This document shows positions 54,162 to 63,065 of a stretch of 64,000 bases of DNA, piece after piece (position 1 is the stretch's first letter; every line of letters starts with the position of its first letter). Location of the stretch: assembly GCF_001421355.1 (NCBI RefSeq), contig NZ_LMKC01000003.1:310164-374163 (forward strand), written 5' to 3'. The notes under the pieces were generated by a model. That model was not told the DNA's origin. It ran no database searches and saw only the letters and a program-made list of their open reading frames with translations. A program made the position numbers and the translations under genes. This DNA is from Sphingomonas sp. Leaf9 (GTDB lineage Bacteria > Pseudomonadota > Alphaproteobacteria > Sphingomonadales > Sphingomonadaceae).

Positions 54162-55439
54162 TCAGCGATGGGGCGTCAGCACATCCTGCCCGACATAGCG
54201 GCGCAGCACGTCGGGCACGACGACCGACCCGTCGGCCTGCTGGTAATTTTCCAGCACCGCGACCAGCGTGCGGCCGACCGCCAGTCCCGATCCGTTGAGG
54301 GTATGGACGAAGCGCGTCGCCTTTTCTCCCTCCGGTCGGTAGCGTGCGTTCATCCGGCGCGCCTGGAAATCGGTGCAGGTCGAACAGCTCGAAATCTCGC
54401 GGTAGCGCTGCTGCCCCGGCAGCCATACTTCGAGGTCGTAGGTGCGCGCGGCGGAAAAGCCCATGTCGCCGGTGCACAGCTTCATCCGGCGGAACGGCAG
54501 GACGAGGCGGTTCAAGATATCCTCGGCTGCCTGCGTCATGCGCTCATGTTCGGCGTCCGACTGATCGGGGGTGGTGATCGACACCATCTCCGCCTTTTCG
54601 AACTGGTGCTGGCGGATGAAGCCGCGCGTGTCGCGCCCGGCGGCACCGGCTTCCGAGCGAAAGCACATGGTGAGCGCGGTGAAGCGCAGCGGCAGTTCGC
54701 GCTCGGCCAGGATTTCGCCCGCGACGATGTTGGTCAGCGACACCTCGGCGGTCGGGATCAGCCAGTGGTCGCCGGTGGTCTTGAAAAGGTCCTCGGCGAA
54801 CTTGGGCAGCTGTCCGGTGCCGTACAGCGCATCGCCGCGCACCAGCACCGGCGGCACGACCTCTTCATAGCCATGGATGCCGGTCAGCGTATCGAGCATG
54901 AACTGGCCGAGCGCGCGGTGCAGCTTGGCCGCCGCTCCCCGGACCAGCGTGAAGCGTGCACCCGACAGCTTGACCCCGGTTTCGAAATCGAGCCCAATGG
55001 CCGGGCCGATCGCGTCATGCTCTTGCGCGTCGAAGCCGAAGGCGGTCGGGTCGCCGACCGTCTTTTCGACGACATTCTCGTCCTCGCCCGCACCCTGCGG
55101 CACATCGGCGAGCGGCAGGTTGGGGATTGCCGCCAGCACGCCGTTCAGCTCTTCGCCCAGCGCGGTTTCCTCCGCTTCGACCGCGGGCATCCGTTCCTTG
55201 ATCGCAGCGACTTCGGCCATCAGCGCGGCGGCGGTGTCCTCGTCACGCTTCGCCTTGGCCGCGCCGATCGCCTTCGATGCTTCGTTGCGGCGGGCCTGTG
55301 CCACCTGCACCTCGGTCAGCAGCGCGCGACGGCGTTCGTCGAGCGCGACGATCCCGGCCGATCGCGGGTCGAGGCCCCGGCGGGCAAGGGCGGCGTCGAA
55401 GGCGGCGGGATCGTCGCGGATCAGGCGGATATCGTGCAT
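54162..55439 (-). CDS. serS: seryl-tRNA synthetase
   Basis: A 425-residue class II synthetase charging tRNA-Ser (and tRNA-Sec where present). An N-terminal coiled-coil arm covers ~30-110 ([17 protein letters not shown]...). Motif 2 is [21 protein letters not shown] and motif 3 [20 protein letters not shown], with [11 protein letters not shown] between. Start ATG at 55437-55439, giving [15 protein letters not shown], is the standard N-terminus. First gene of a likely serS-nlpD-channel transcript. Confidence 0.97.
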   Translation of the reverse strand: MHDIRLIRDDPAAFDAALARRGLDPRSAGIVALDERRRALLTEVQVAQARRNEASKAIGAAKAKRDEDTAAALMAEVAAIKERMPAVEAEETALGEELNGVLAAIPNLPLADVPQGAGEDENVVEKTVGDPTAFGFDAQEHDAIGPAIGLDFETGVKLSGARFTLVRGAAAKLHRALGQFMLDTLTGIHGYEEVVPPVLVRGDALYGTGQLPKFAEDLFKTTGDHWLIPTAEVSLTNIVAGEILAERELPLRFTALTMCFRSEAGAAGRDTRGFIRQHQFEKAEMVSITTPDQSDAEHERMTQAAEDILNRLVLPFRRMKLCTGDMGFSAARTYDLEVWLPGQQRYREISSCSTCTDFQARRMNARYRPEGEKATRFVHTLNGSGLAVGRTLVAVLENYQQADGSVVVPDVLRRYVGQDVLTPHR

Positions 55440-55535
55440 GGCCGGGCTATGGCGAGGCACGCGGGGCCATGCAAGCCGCAACCGCCGCGCCCCCCGGCGC
55501 GTTCAGCCGCCCACACACCTGCAAGGAGATGGACG

Positions 55536-55967
55536 ATGCGCATTCCCCATGGCGCCTGTATTTTGGTCGCGGACGGTCGCAAGATGCTGTTCTTCCGCAA
55601 CGAAGGCGATGCGGACGCGCCGAACCTGATCGTCGAGGATCAGAAGCTGCAGGCGAACCCCGCCGACCGTCATCAGAAGACGGATGCGGCGGGCCAGGCG
55701 TCGTCGACCACCGGCGGCACGATGGGCGAGGTGGATTTCCACCAGCAGGCCGAAGACCGGTTCGCGGCGGAAGCGGCCGAAATCCTGCGCAAGCGGGCGC
55801 TTGCCAACGACTTCGAATCGCTCATCATCGTCGCGCCGCCCAAGACGCTGGGCGAGATGCGCAAACATTATCACAAGGCGGTCAGCGACAAGCTGGCCGG
55901 TGAACTCGACAAGGACCTGACCGGCCATCCGGTCGACCAGATCGAAAAGCTGCTCGCCAACGCCTGA
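55536..55967 (+). CDS. host attachment family protein
   Basis: A 143-residue soluble protein. ILVADGRKMLFFRNEGD near residues 9-25, VDFHQQAEDRFAAEAAEIL and IIVAPPKTLGEMRKHYH are the typical blocks of the host-attachment family, which is distantly related to the eRF1/baeRF fold. Despite the name, most members have no proven role in attachment. AAGGAG seven bases before ATG 55536. It is divergent from serS and ends at a strong hairpin. Confidence 0.88.
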   Translation: MRIPHGACILVADGRKMLFFRNEGDADAPNLIVEDQKLQANPADRHQKTDAAGQASSTTGGTMGEVDFHQQAEDRFAAEAAEILRKRALANDFESLIIVAPPKTLGEMRKHYHKAVSDKLAGELDKDLTGHPVDQIEKLLANA

Positions 55968-55986
55968 ACGGTAAACGCCTGAATGA

Positions 55987-56023
55987 AAAACGGGCCGCGT
56001 GGGGGTTCCACGCGGCCCGTTTT
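55987..56023. terminator. Bidirectional intrinsic terminator
   Basis: Perfect 16-bp arms AAAACGGGCCGCGTGG / CCACGCGGCCCGTTTT, loop GGGTT, with T/A tracts on both outer sides. It serves the convergent host-attachment gene (stop 55967) and the repeat protein gene (stop 56042). Confidence 0.95.
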
Positions 56024-56041
56024 GCTGTCCGGTCGATGCGA

Positions 56042-56947
56042 TCAGGCGGCGTCGCTGCTGGCCTTGCGCGCAAACCGCTTGCGCATGACCAGCGCGGCGG
56101 CGGCCCCGCCGAACAGCAGCAGCATCGGCGGAGCCGGTACCGGCGTCGGCGGGCCCGGCGGTGTGTGGCCATTCGAGGACGAAGAGGTCGAGGTCGACGA
56201 CGACGTGGATGCGCTGGTCGAGGCCGAGGAGGCCGACGACGTGCTGGTCGACACGTTGCCGCTCGACGACGTGGAGGTCGACGTCGACACGTTGCCACTG
56301 GACGACGTGGAGGTGGAGACGTTCCCGCTCGACGAGGTGGAGGTCGATACGTTGCCGCTCGACGACGAGGAAACATTGCCGCTCGACGAACTGGACACGT
56401 TGCCGCTGCTGCCGCCCGATGCCGACGACGTGCTGCTCGTGCTCGATACACCGCCGGTGCTGGTGGACGATCCGCCTGCCGACGTGGAGGTGGAGCCGCT
56501 GGTGCTGGAGGTCGAAGACACGACGATGCCGCTCGACCCGCCCGATCCGCTGCCGCCGCCGAAGAAACCGCCGGCGAAGAAGCCGCCGCCGATCCCGCCG
56601 CCACCGGTGCCACCGACCAGCACCGGGCCGGGGCCGAAGCCACCGCCCGACAGTTGCGGCATGTCGGCGTTCAGGAAGGCGGGGGGCAGCGGTACCGGAT
56701 CGGCCTGGCTGGCGACGGTGACCACCGTCGGTGCGCAAACCGTCTTGGTCCGGGTCACGATCCGCTTGACGATGCGCTTGGGCGCGGGGCGGGCGGCGAC
56801 CCGCTTGGTGATCGCGCGCTTGGTGATCGCCCGCTTCGTGATTTCGCGGTTGTGCGACGATTCGGCCACATGCACCGCGCCACCGCCGATGACGGCGCCA
56901 CCGCAGGCACATGCGCACAGTTTCGCCAATGCCATCTTTACCGACAT
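56042..56947 (-). CDS. Ser/Thr-repeat exported protein with a PEP-CTERM-like sorting tail
   Basis: A 301-residue low-complexity protein. It has an N-terminal signal-like helix (MALAKLCACACGGAVIGGGA), a basic block of repeated ITKRA units, a Gly-rich segment, and ~110 residues of Ser/Thr/Gly/Asn with repeated SGNVS units. The end has sorting-signal order: short motif PVPAPP, hydrophobic helix MLLLFGGAAAALVM, then basic RKRFARK. The canonical motif is VPEP; here Ala replaces Glu, so the assignment is probable, not certain. The Ser/Thr region looks fit for glycosylation. A likely client of the XrtA system at 32.3 kb. Confidence 0.8.
   Translation of the reverse strand: MSVKMALAKLCACACGGAVIGGGAVHVAESSHNREITKRAITKRAITKRVAARPAPKRIVKRIVTRTKTVCAPTVVTVASQADPVPLPPAFLNADMPQLSGGGFGPGPVLVGGTGGGGIGGGFFAGGFFGGGSGSGGSSGIVVSSTSSTSGSTSTSAGGSSTSTGGVSSTSSTSSASGGSSGNVSSSSSGNVSSSSSGNVSTSTSSSGNVSTSTSSSGNVSTSTSTSSSGNVSTSTSSASSASTSASTSSSTSTSSSSNGHTPPGPPTPVPAPPMLLLFGGAAAALVMRKRFARKASSDAA
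56250..56412. repeat. In-frame tandem repeat encoding SGNV(S/T) units
   Basis: Six repeats within the preceding gene, marked by GTTGCC-like blocks at about 56255, 56291, 56321, 56351, 56375 and 56399. Spacings are 36, 30, 30, 24 and 24 bases, so on the coding strand units of 8, 8, 10, 10 and 12 residues grow by Ser-Thr dipeptides. This points to slippage or unequal crossover. Confidence 0.85.
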
Positions 56948-57300
56948 TTCCGCACCACTCTTCCCATAAGACCCTGACGTACGTGATTGCAGCCACGCGC
57001 GAGCCTGTCCTGCATCACCAAGGCGAAAGAAACCGTAAAGTTCAAGCCATAATGACCCTGTTGGTACGGTCATATTTGTGAAACCTGCGCCGCGCCAGCA
57101 CTTCGGTACGGTTAACGTGCCGTAAAGGGACGGACTGCGACAGTAGAACCCCATCGAAAACCGCGACTTGCGCGGTGAACAGACGGTGCATCGTTCCGCA
57201 ACGCTTGTGGAGCCGCCCCCCGCTCGATATAGGCGCGCGGGACTAGAGAGGGCGACCCTGCGGGCTTCGTAGCGGGACGCCCCCGGGTGGAGACATGGGG
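56948..57300. other. Intergenic region upstream of the repeat protein and dksA
   Basis: About 353 bases without a convincing gene. It must hold the divergent promoters of the repeat protein gene (minus) and dksA (plus). The middle is less GC-rich, and GGTACGGT occurs twice in direct orientation (57063-57070 and 57105-57112), 42 bases apart, about four helical turns. No tRNA or obvious RNA motif seen. Confidence 0.5.
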
Positions 57301-57768
57301 ATGGCTACGGTTTTGAGCGACACGAAACAACCTCTCGACATGCCACCGCCGCCGGCGAACGACGATGGCACCGGGTATCGTCCCCATGCGGACGAGCCGT
57401 TCATGAACCCCCGGCAGCAGGCGTATTTTCGCGCCAAGCTGCTCGCGTGGAAGGACGCCATCCACCGCGAGGCGCAGGACACGCTGGCCCATCTCCAGAA
57501 CGAATCGCTGCGCGAGGCGGATCTGACCGACCGCGCGTCGAGCGAAACCGACTTTTCGATCGAACTGCGCACCCGCGATCGTCAGCGCAAGTTGATCGCC
57601 AAGATCGAGGCGGCGCTGCGCCGGATCGACGATGGCGAATATGGCTATTGCGAAGTGACCGGCGAGCCGATCGCGCTGGGCCGGCTGGAAGCGCGCCCGA
57701 TCGCGACGATGACGGTGGAGGCGCAGAGCCGCCACGAACGGCAGGAAAAGGTGTCGCGCGAAGATTGA
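57301..57768 (+). CDS. dksA: RNA polymerase-binding transcription factor DksA
   Basis: A 155-residue coiled-coil protein that enters the RNA polymerase secondary channel and works with ppGpp. Coiled-coil and tip region: QAYFRAKLLAWKDAIHRE...LADLTDRASSETD near 40-80. The zinc-finger area reads YGYCEVTGEPIALGRLEARPIATMTVEAQ with one cysteine only, as in alphaproteobacterial DksA. ATG 57301 (MATVLSDTK) has GTGGAG eight bases upstream; ATG 57295 is the alternative. Followed by a hairpin. Confidence 0.95.
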   Translation: MATVLSDTKQPLDMPPPPANDDGTGYRPHADEPFMNPRQQAYFRAKLLAWKDAIHREAQDTLAHLQNESLREADLTDRASSETDFSIELRTRDRQRKLIAKIEAALRRIDDGEYGYCEVTGEPIALGRLEARPIATMTVEAQSRHERQEKVSRED

Positions 57769-57778
57769 CTTGGACGAA

Positions 57779-57803
57779 GCGCGGGGCCGGCAAGACCCCG
57801 CGC
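57779..57803. terminator. Hairpin between dksA and a DUF465 gene
   Basis: Arms GCGCGGGG / CCCCGCGC (8 bp, perfect) with a 9-base loop, between the convergent stops of dksA and the DUF465 gene. No U-tract. Confidence 0.5.
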
Positions 57804-57813
57804 GCAGGTCGGG

Positions 57814-57969
57814 TCAGAGCGCCGTCATCTCCTGCTTCACCATCAGCTTGCGCTTCTTGAGCGAGGACAACAGCGACTGATCGGGCGAGGGCCGCTGCGC
57901 CTCGGCGGCGATCTGACGATCAAGCGTCGCATGCTTCGTTTCGAGGGCGGTGAGGTGGGCAGACTGCAT
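57814..57969 (-). CDS. DUF465 (YdcH-like) small protein, copy 1
   Basis: A 51-residue helical protein with the DUF465 pattern: L-x-x-K-H-x-x-L-D at 10-18, PDQSLLSSLKKRKLMVKQEM at 29-48. AGGAGG eight bases before ATG 57967-57969 confirms the start. Function unknown; the family is widespread in Proteobacteria and forms short coiled coils. Divergent from a second family member 152 bases away. Confidence 0.88.
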   Translation of the reverse strand: MQSAHLTALETKHATLDRQIAAEAQRPSPDQSLLSSLKKRKLMVKQEMTAL

Positions 57970-58121
57970 CGTTGCATCCTCCTGCTTGGCTGTTGGGGGA
58001 ATGAATAGAACACAGCCGCGCCCGGTTGTCGCCATACCCGTTCGATCATTTTCGACACGACGTGCGAAAATCGCCGACGGGCCGTTGCCAGCGACCGGGC
58101 ACCAAGCGAAAGTGGCGGGCA

Positions 58122-58319
58122 ATGGACGATTCGGACCTTGAACAGCGCCTGGGGTTGCTGCGTATCGAGCATCGTGATCTCGACGATGCCATCGCCGCGC
58201 TTGCCCTCGCGCCGCAGGTCGATCAGCTGCAGATCGCCCGGCTGAAGCGCCGCAAGCTGCGCCTGCGCGATGAAATCGCCGCGATCGAGGACCAGCTGAT
58301 CCCCGACATCATCGCCTGA
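58122..58319 (+). CDS. DUF465 (YdcH-like) small protein, copy 2
   Basis: A 65-residue helical protein: EHRDLDDAIAALA followed by DQLQIARLKRRKLRLRDEI, the DUF465 core. Start ATG 58122 gives MDDSDLEQRL; the frame extends upstream without family-like sequence. Paralogue of copy 1, transcribed in the opposite direction from the shared 152-base gap, which implies a common regulatory region. Confidence 0.85.
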   Translation: MDDSDLEQRLGLLRIEHRDLDDAIAALALAPQVDQLQIARLKRRKLRLRDEIAAIEDQLIPDIIA

Positions 58320-58401
58320 CCGCCAAAGCGTCGCGTTCAGGGACGCTGGCGCGCGATCATCCCCTTGTCCCGCGGTCGACGGGCGTGGCATCGATGCGGG
58401 C

Positions 58402-58860
58402 ATGGAAGCAACCGGAACCGGAACGGTCGTTCATCGCCGACTGATCGACTCGCTCTATGTCGAAGCGATGCTGCTGGCCGATGAGGCGCGGTCCTATTTC
58501 AACGATGCCGGGCAGGGGGATCGCGCGCTGCTCGACCCGATGGCGCGGGTCGTGCTGTCGTGCGAGTCGCTGAAGATCACCACCCGGTTGATGCACGTCA
58601 TCGCGTGGCTGCTGACCCAGCGGGCGATCGACGCGGGCGAGATCGTGCCCGATGTCGACGACGATCCGCTGCGCGCGCTGGCCACGCCGCCGGTGACCGA
58701 AGAGACGGTACTGGCGACGATGCCGGAGGGTACGCAGACGCTGATCCGCGCCAGCATCAACCTGTATCGCCGCGCCGAACGGATCGAGCGGTCAAAGGCC
58801 AGCCCACCCCCTGCCAGTCCGGCGCGGGCGATGTTCGAACGCCTGGCGATGCAGCTGTAG
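58402..58860 (+). CDS. DUF1465 protein, RcdA-like regulator
   Basis: A 152-residue, mostly helical cytosolic protein. The opening FxxS-like region DSLYVEAMLLADEARSYF (~16-33) and VVLSCESLKITTRLMHVIAWLLTQRAI (~49-75) are the DUF1465 blocks. In Caulobacter, RcdA of this family is an adaptor for ClpXP degradation of the cell-cycle regulator CtrA. The same role here is inferred from family only. ClpX or CtrA are not in the window. Confidence 0.85.
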   Translation: MEATGTGTVVHRRLIDSLYVEAMLLADEARSYFNDAGQGDRALLDPMARVVLSCESLKITTRLMHVIAWLLTQRAIDAGEIVPDVDDDPLRALATPPVTEETVLATMPEGTQTLIRASINLYRRAERIERSKASPPPASPARAMFERLAMQL

Positions 58861-58862
58861 CG

Positions 58863-59810
58863 CTATCCGAGCAAACGGCGGCGGGTGGCGTGATATTCCT
58901 CCGCCATCCGCGCGATGCGGTCGGCGGCGGGCACGACGGCATTGACGGCGCCGATCCCCTGGCCCGCGCCCCATATATCCTTCCACGCCTTCGCACCCGA
59001 CCCGAAATTCATCGCCGACGCATCGCTGTCGGGCAGGGCATCGGGATCGAGCCCGGCGGCAACGATCGACGCGCGCAGGTAATTGCCGTGCACCCCGGTG
59101 AACAGGTTGCTGTAGACGATATCGCCCGCGCGGCCGTCGACCACTGCCTGCTTATAGGCTGCGACCGCATTGGCTTCGGCGGTCGCGATGAACGGGGAGC
59201 CGACATAGGCGAGGTCGGCCCCCGCCGCCTGCGCCGCCAGCACCGCACCGCCATTGGCGATCGCGCCCGATAGCGCCAGCGGCCCGTCGAACCACTGGCG
59301 AACTTCCTGCGTGAAGGCGAACGGGTTCAACCGCCCGGCATGGCCGCCGGCACCGGTACAGACCAGGATCAGCCCGTCGGCACCCTTTTCGACCGCCTTG
59401 TGCGCGAAGCGGTCGTCGATGACGTCATGTAGCGTGATCCCGCCCCAGCCATGGACGGCGGTATTGAGATCCTCCCGCGCGCCGAGCGAGGTTATGACGA
59501 TCGGCACCTTCCATTTGGCGCAGGTGGCAAGGTCCGCTTCCAGCCGGTCGTTCGAGCGATGCACGATCTGGTTGACGGCGAAGGGTGCGGCGGGTCGATC
59601 GGGATGGGCGCGGTCGTGCGCCGCCAGTTCCTCGGTAATCCGGTGGAGCCATTCGTCGAGTTGCGCCTGCGGCCGGGCGTTCAGCGCCGGAAAGGACCCG
59701 ACGATCCCCGCCTTGCACTGGGCGATCACCAGATCGGGACCGGAGATGATGAACAGCGGCGACCCGATGACCGGGATCGTCAGCCTGTCGAACAAGGAAG
59801 GAAGCGCCAT
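58863..59810 (-). CDS. nitronate monooxygenase family protein (2-nitropropane dioxygenase-like)
   Basis: A 315-residue FMN-dependent TIM-barrel enzyme. N-terminal PVIGSPLFIISGPDLV, KWKVPIVITSLG, the flavin phosphate loop ICTGAGGHAGRLN-like region (LVCTGAGGHAGRLNPF), GAIANGGAVLAAQAAGADLAYVGSPFIATAEA. Natural substrate unknown; members detoxify propionate-3-nitronate or act as NADH:quinone reductases. ATG 59808-59810. It follows mntP on the same strand after 38 bases and may share that transcript, so could come partly under manganese control. Confidence 0.9.
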   Translation of the reverse strand: MALPSLFDRLTIPVIGSPLFIISGPDLVIAQCKAGIVGSFPALNARPQAQLDEWLHRITEELAAHDRAHPDRPAAPFAVNQIVHRSNDRLEADLATCAKWKVPIVITSLGAREDLNTAVHGWGGITLHDVIDDRFAHKAVEKGADGLILVCTGAGGHAGRLNPFAFTQEVRQWFDGPLALSGAIANGGAVLAAQAAGADLAYVGSPFIATAEANAVAAYKQAVVDGRAGDIVYSNLFTGVHGNYLRASIVAAGLDPDALPDSDASAMNFGSGAKAWKDIWGAGQGIGAVNAVVPAADRIARMAEEYHATRRRLLG

Positions 59811-59848
59811 ATGAGTTTCATAGCGCAACGATGTTCGCTGTCCAGTGG

Positions 59849-60424
59849 TCAGGCCGACAGGTGCTGTGCCAGGATCGATCCACCGATCGCGATCAGCACC
59901 AGTCCGCCGAGGATGCCGGCATAGCGGCCGAGATAGGGGCCGATATGCTTGCCAAGCATCACACCGATCGTCGCCATCAAGGTGGTCGTGCCGCCGATGA
60001 CGAGGCATGCGACCCAGATGTTGACGTCCATCAGCGCCAGCGAGATGCCGACTGCCGCCGCATCGATGCTGGTGGCGATGGCCGTCGCGGCGAGACGAAG
60101 GTAGCTGGTCTTCACGGCACCATCGACGGGGGCGGCATCGTCGGCGTGGCCCTGGATCGCTTCGCGCAACATATAGCCACCGACCGCGAGCAACAGGCCG
60201 AAGGCGACCCAGTGATCGTAGCTGGCGATCCAATCGTTGAGCAGGAAGCCGAGCAGCCAGCCGATCGCGGGCGTAATCGCTTCGAAAAAGCCGAACACGG
60301 CCCCCACCTTCAGCGCGTCGGACAGGCTGCTGCGCCGTTCGGCCGCGCCCTTGCCGAGTGCGGCGGCGAAGGCGTCGACGGACAGGCTGGCGCCGAGCGC
60401 GCCAAGGGTCAGGATGCCGGGCAT
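59849..60424 (-). CDS. mntP: manganese efflux pump
   Basis: A 191-residue six-helix membrane protein of the MntP (UPF0059) family. Opening helix LGALGASLSVDAFAAALGKGA with the conserved Asp (D17), and the symmetric second half ATAIATSIDAAAVGISLAL with its Asp, both intact. Exports Mn2+ from the cytosol. Start ATG 60422-60424. A yybP-ykoY type riboswitch lies in its leader, and the importer mntH is the next gene upstream, both supporting the identification. Confidence 0.94.
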   Translation of the reverse strand: MPGILTLGALGASLSVDAFAAALGKGAAERRSSLSDALKVGAVFGFFEAITPAIGWLLGFLLNDWIASYDHWVAFGLLLAVGGYMLREAIQGHADDAAPVDGAVKTSYLRLAATAIATSIDAAAVGISLALMDVNIWVACLVIGGTTTLMATIGVMLGKHIGPYLGRYAGILGGLVLIAIGGSILAQHLSA

Positions 60425-60493
60425 GGATGGTACTTTCTGGGCCAGAGTCCGAACGACGCGCATGTCCGTGGCCACGAAGCGTGACATGCGTAT

Positions 60494-60600
60494 CGTTGGT
60501 CTCGCCGGGCGGGATATCCCGCTGTCATCGCCATGCACCCGAAGGGGCAATCCTGTTGACGATAACCCCGCGACACCGCGGGTAGCTACTCCCCAAGAGT
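60494..60600 (-). promoter_or_regulatory. yybP-ykoY family manganese riboswitch upstream of mntP
   Basis: Read on the minus strand: 5' CUUGGGGAGUAGCUACCCGC then a hairpin (CCCGCG/CGCGGGG), a 9-bp helix GUUAUCGUC/GGCGAUGAC enclosing CAACAGGAUUGCCCC, a palindromic GCGGGAUAUCCCGC hairpin, and 3' GCGAGACCAACG. The 5' UUGG pairs with the 3' CCAA (P1). The GGGGAGUAGC consensus and this layout are diagnostic of Mn2+-sensing yybP-ykoY RNAs. It should switch mntP on when manganese is high. The switch mechanism is not decided from sequence. Confidence 0.82.
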
Positions 60601-60677
60601 AGGGTCGCAATATGTTGTGGAGGCTGGAGCCGCAACCCGGAAAATGCGATCAATTCAGTCCGATTAATCGAACGCTT

Positions 60678-62006
60678 TTATCCGGTCACGACCTGATAGA
60701 GCAGTACCGAGTTCAGCATGATCACCGCCGCGCAGATCGTCCAGGCGGCGATTGCCAGCACCGGGCGATTGGCGAAATCGCCCATCCGGCTGCGGTCGCC
60801 GGTGAAGCGGACCAGCGGGTAGACGGCGAAGGGCAGTTGCAGGCTCAGCACGACCTGGCTGCCGATCAGCAGCTTCGCGGTGCCACTGTCGCCATACAGG
60901 CTGGCGACGACGACCGCCGGGATGATCGCGAGCAGGCGGGTAACGATCCGTCGCAACCATGCGGGCAGGCGGATATTCAGAAACCCTTCCATCACGATCT
61001 GCCCGGCGAGCGTCCCGGTGATCGTCGAATTCTGTCCCGAGGCGAGTAGGGCGACCGCGAACAGGATGCTGGCCGCCCCGGCACCCAGCATCGGCGTCAG
61101 CAGCTGATAGGCATCCTGGATCTCCGCAACATCGGTTCGCCCAGCGGTGTGGAAGGTCGCGGCGGCGAGGATCAGGATCGACCCGTTGATGAACAGCGCC
61201 AGCATCAGCGCGATCGAACTGTCGATCGTCGCCAGCTTCACCGCTTCGCGCCGCCCCTCCGGACTGCGATCGAAGCTGCGCGTCTGTACGATCGAGGAGT
61301 GGAGGTAGAGATTGTGCGGCATCACCGTCGCGCCCAGGATGCCGATCGCGATATACAGCATCACCGGGTTGGTGACGATCGCGGTCGTGGGGATCAGGCC
61401 GTTCGCGATGGCGGCGATCGACGGTTGCGCGAGGAACAGCTCGACCGCGAAACAGCCAGCGATTATCACCAGCAGCGCGACGATGAACGCCTCCAGCTTG
61501 CGAAAGCCATATTGCTGGAGCAGCAGGATCAGCATCACGTCGACGGCGGTGATGCACACCCCCCATACCAGCGGGATGCCGAACAGCAGTTGCAGCGCGA
61601 TGGCGGTGCCGATCACCTCGGCCAGGTCGCAGGCGATGATCGCCAGTTCGCATAGTGCCCACAACACCCAGCGGACGGGCGCGGGATAATATTCGCGGCA
61701 TGCCTGCGCCAGGTCGAGCCCGGTGACGATGCCGAGCTTCGCCGACAGCGATTGCAGCACCATCGCCATGATGTTCGACAGCAGGATGACCGATAGCAGC
61801 GAATAGCCGAACGCCGATCCGCCGGCGATGTCGGTCGCCCAGTTGCCGGGGTCCATATAGCCGACCGCGACCAGATAGCCGGGTCCGGCAAAGGCGCCGA
61901 GCTTGCGCCAGAATTGCCCGGCACCCGCCGGTACCGGGACCGTACGGAAAGATCCCGGCAGGCTGGGCCGCCGTTCGGGAGCGTCGGCGCTGGTCGGAGG
62001 GGCCAT
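60678..62006 (-). CDS. mntH: Nramp-family divalent metal (Mn2+/Fe2+) transporter
   Basis: A 442-residue proton-coupled importer with about eleven TM helices. The metal-site helix [11 protein letters not shown] (DPGN at 52-55), the second unwound helix [14 protein letters not shown] (MPHN), and the transport signature in [20 protein letters not shown] are intact. It brings Mn2+ (and possibly Fe2+) into the cytosol. The ferritin-like gene ends 25 bases upstream, so it is probably co-transcribed with it. Upstream of mntP on the same strand, giving paired import and efflux. Confidence 0.96.
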   Translation of the reverse strand: MAPPTSADAPERRPSLPGSFRTVPVPAGAGQFWRKLGAFAGPGYLVAVGYMDPGNWATDIAGGSAFGYSLLSVILLSNIMAMVLQSLSAKLGIVTGLDLAQACREYYPAPVRWVLWALCELAIIACDLAEVIGTAIALQLLFGIPLVWGVCITAVDVMLILLLQQYGFRKLEAFIVALLVIIAGCFAVELFLAQPSIAAIANGLIPTTAIVTNPVMLYIAIGILGATVMPHNLYLHSSIVQTRSFDRSPEGRREAVKLATIDSSIALMLALFINGSILILAAATFHTAGRTDVAEIQDAYQLLTPMLGAGAASILFAVALLASGQNSTITGTLAGQIVMEGFLNIRLPAWLRRIVTRLLAIIPAVVVASLYGDSGTAKLLIGSQVVLSLQLPFAVYPLVRFTGDRSRMGDFANRPVLAIAAWTICAAVIMLNSVLLYQVVTG

Positions 62007-62031
62007 GCGATACGCTCCCGAATGCAGCGCC

Positions 62032-63045
62032 TTACGAGGCGTTGCTGGTCTTCAGCGCGCCGTTGACGCCCGCCGGGAAGAAGCCCCCGGCCGACACCGA
62101 CGCGCGGGTCAGGTAATGGATGTTCAACACCTGTGCCGGCGAGCGGGCAAAGGTCAGGCCGCTGCCGTCGGTCGGCACGATGTTCGACGCGTTGTTGACC
62201 GGCTTCACGCCCTGATCGATGTCGGTCACGCCGTCGAGGCTGTCGCGTGCGCCGGATAGCGCCTCGGTCGCGTCGATGATCGACGCGGTGGCGATCCCCT
62301 TGCGATACAGCGCGGCGCGGATCAGGCCGGCGTGATACGACTTGGCCGCCACCATACCCGCCACCGCGTCGACAAAGGCCGCACCGGTCACGCCGGCGGC
62401 GATCCCGCGATAGGCGCTGACGGCGACGTCCGCGAAGACGAACGCCCCCAGCATGACCTGTTCGTCGCTGGCATAAACGTCATAGGTCGCCGAGGCGGTG
62501 GTGATGAGCTGCGCCGCACGGGCCAGGTTCGAAAAGGCGCTGGTCGCGGTAACGCCCAGGTCGATCGACGGCTGGGCGATGACCGTCGAGCCGATCACGC
62601 CGCGCAACAGCGAGACGTGGTTGCGCGTGTCGGCGGCGATTTCGCGCGCGAACTGGCCGAACACCGGATCGGCGAAGGTCCGCTGGCGACCGCCGCTGGC
62701 GGTGCCGGCGGTGCCGGTGCCGGTCAACAGGTTGGCCGACAGGCCGGCACCGGTCGTGACGACGCTGAAATACTGTGCCTCGATATAGGCGAGGTTCAGC
62801 GCGAAGTTCAGGATGTCGGCATCGGTCAGCGGGCTGGACGTCGGCGTGGGCGTCGCCGAACCGGTTGCGGTCGGCGTGGGGGTCGGCGTCGGTGCCGGAT
62901 TGCTGTTGTTGCCGCCGCATGCCGCCAGCAGCGACGCGCCGGCTACAACGGCAGACACGCTGCCGGCGTTGCGCAGGAAATCGCGGCGATCGGCGCGACG
63001 GTTGTCGTTGGTGTCGAGCACCGACAGGATCGATTCGTTGGTCAT
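62032..63045 (-). CDS. ferritin-like domain protein, Tat-exported lipoprotein
   Basis: A 337-residue protein. The leader holds a twin-arginine-like motif [14 protein letters not shown] followed by a hydrophobic region and lipobox LLAAC, then a Thr-Pro-rich linker ([11 protein letters not shown]...). The body is a ferritin-like four-helix domain with carboxylate/His candidates in [25 protein letters not shown] and [15 protein letters not shown]. Function unknown; exported members are thought to bind metal. ATG 63045 has GGGAG eight bases upstream. It precedes mntH by 25 bases and follows a close paralogue by 20 bases. Confidence 0.9.
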   Translation of the reverse strand: MTNESILSVLDTNDNRRADRRDFLRNAGSVSAVVAGASLLAACGGNNSNPAPTPTPTPTATGSATPTPTSSPLTDADILNFALNLAYIEAQYFSVVTTGAGLSANLLTGTGTAGTASGGRQRTFADPVFGQFAREIAADTRNHVSLLRGVIGSTVIAQPSIDLGVTATSAFSNLARAAQLITTASATYDVYASDEQVMLGAFVFADVAVSAYRGIAAGVTGAAFVDAVAGMVAAKSYHAGLIRAALYRKGIATASIIDATEALSGARDSLDGVTDIDQGVKPVNNASNIVPTDGSGLTFARSPAQVLNIHYLTRASVSAGGFFPAGVNGALKTSNAS

Positions 63046-63065
63046 TTGGGTCGCTCCCGAAAGGC

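Noticed and set aside
56250..56412. Possible CRISPR-like array
   Set aside because: The repeats are short, vary in steps of 6 bases, have no unique spacers and keep one open frame, so they are a coding tandem repeat.
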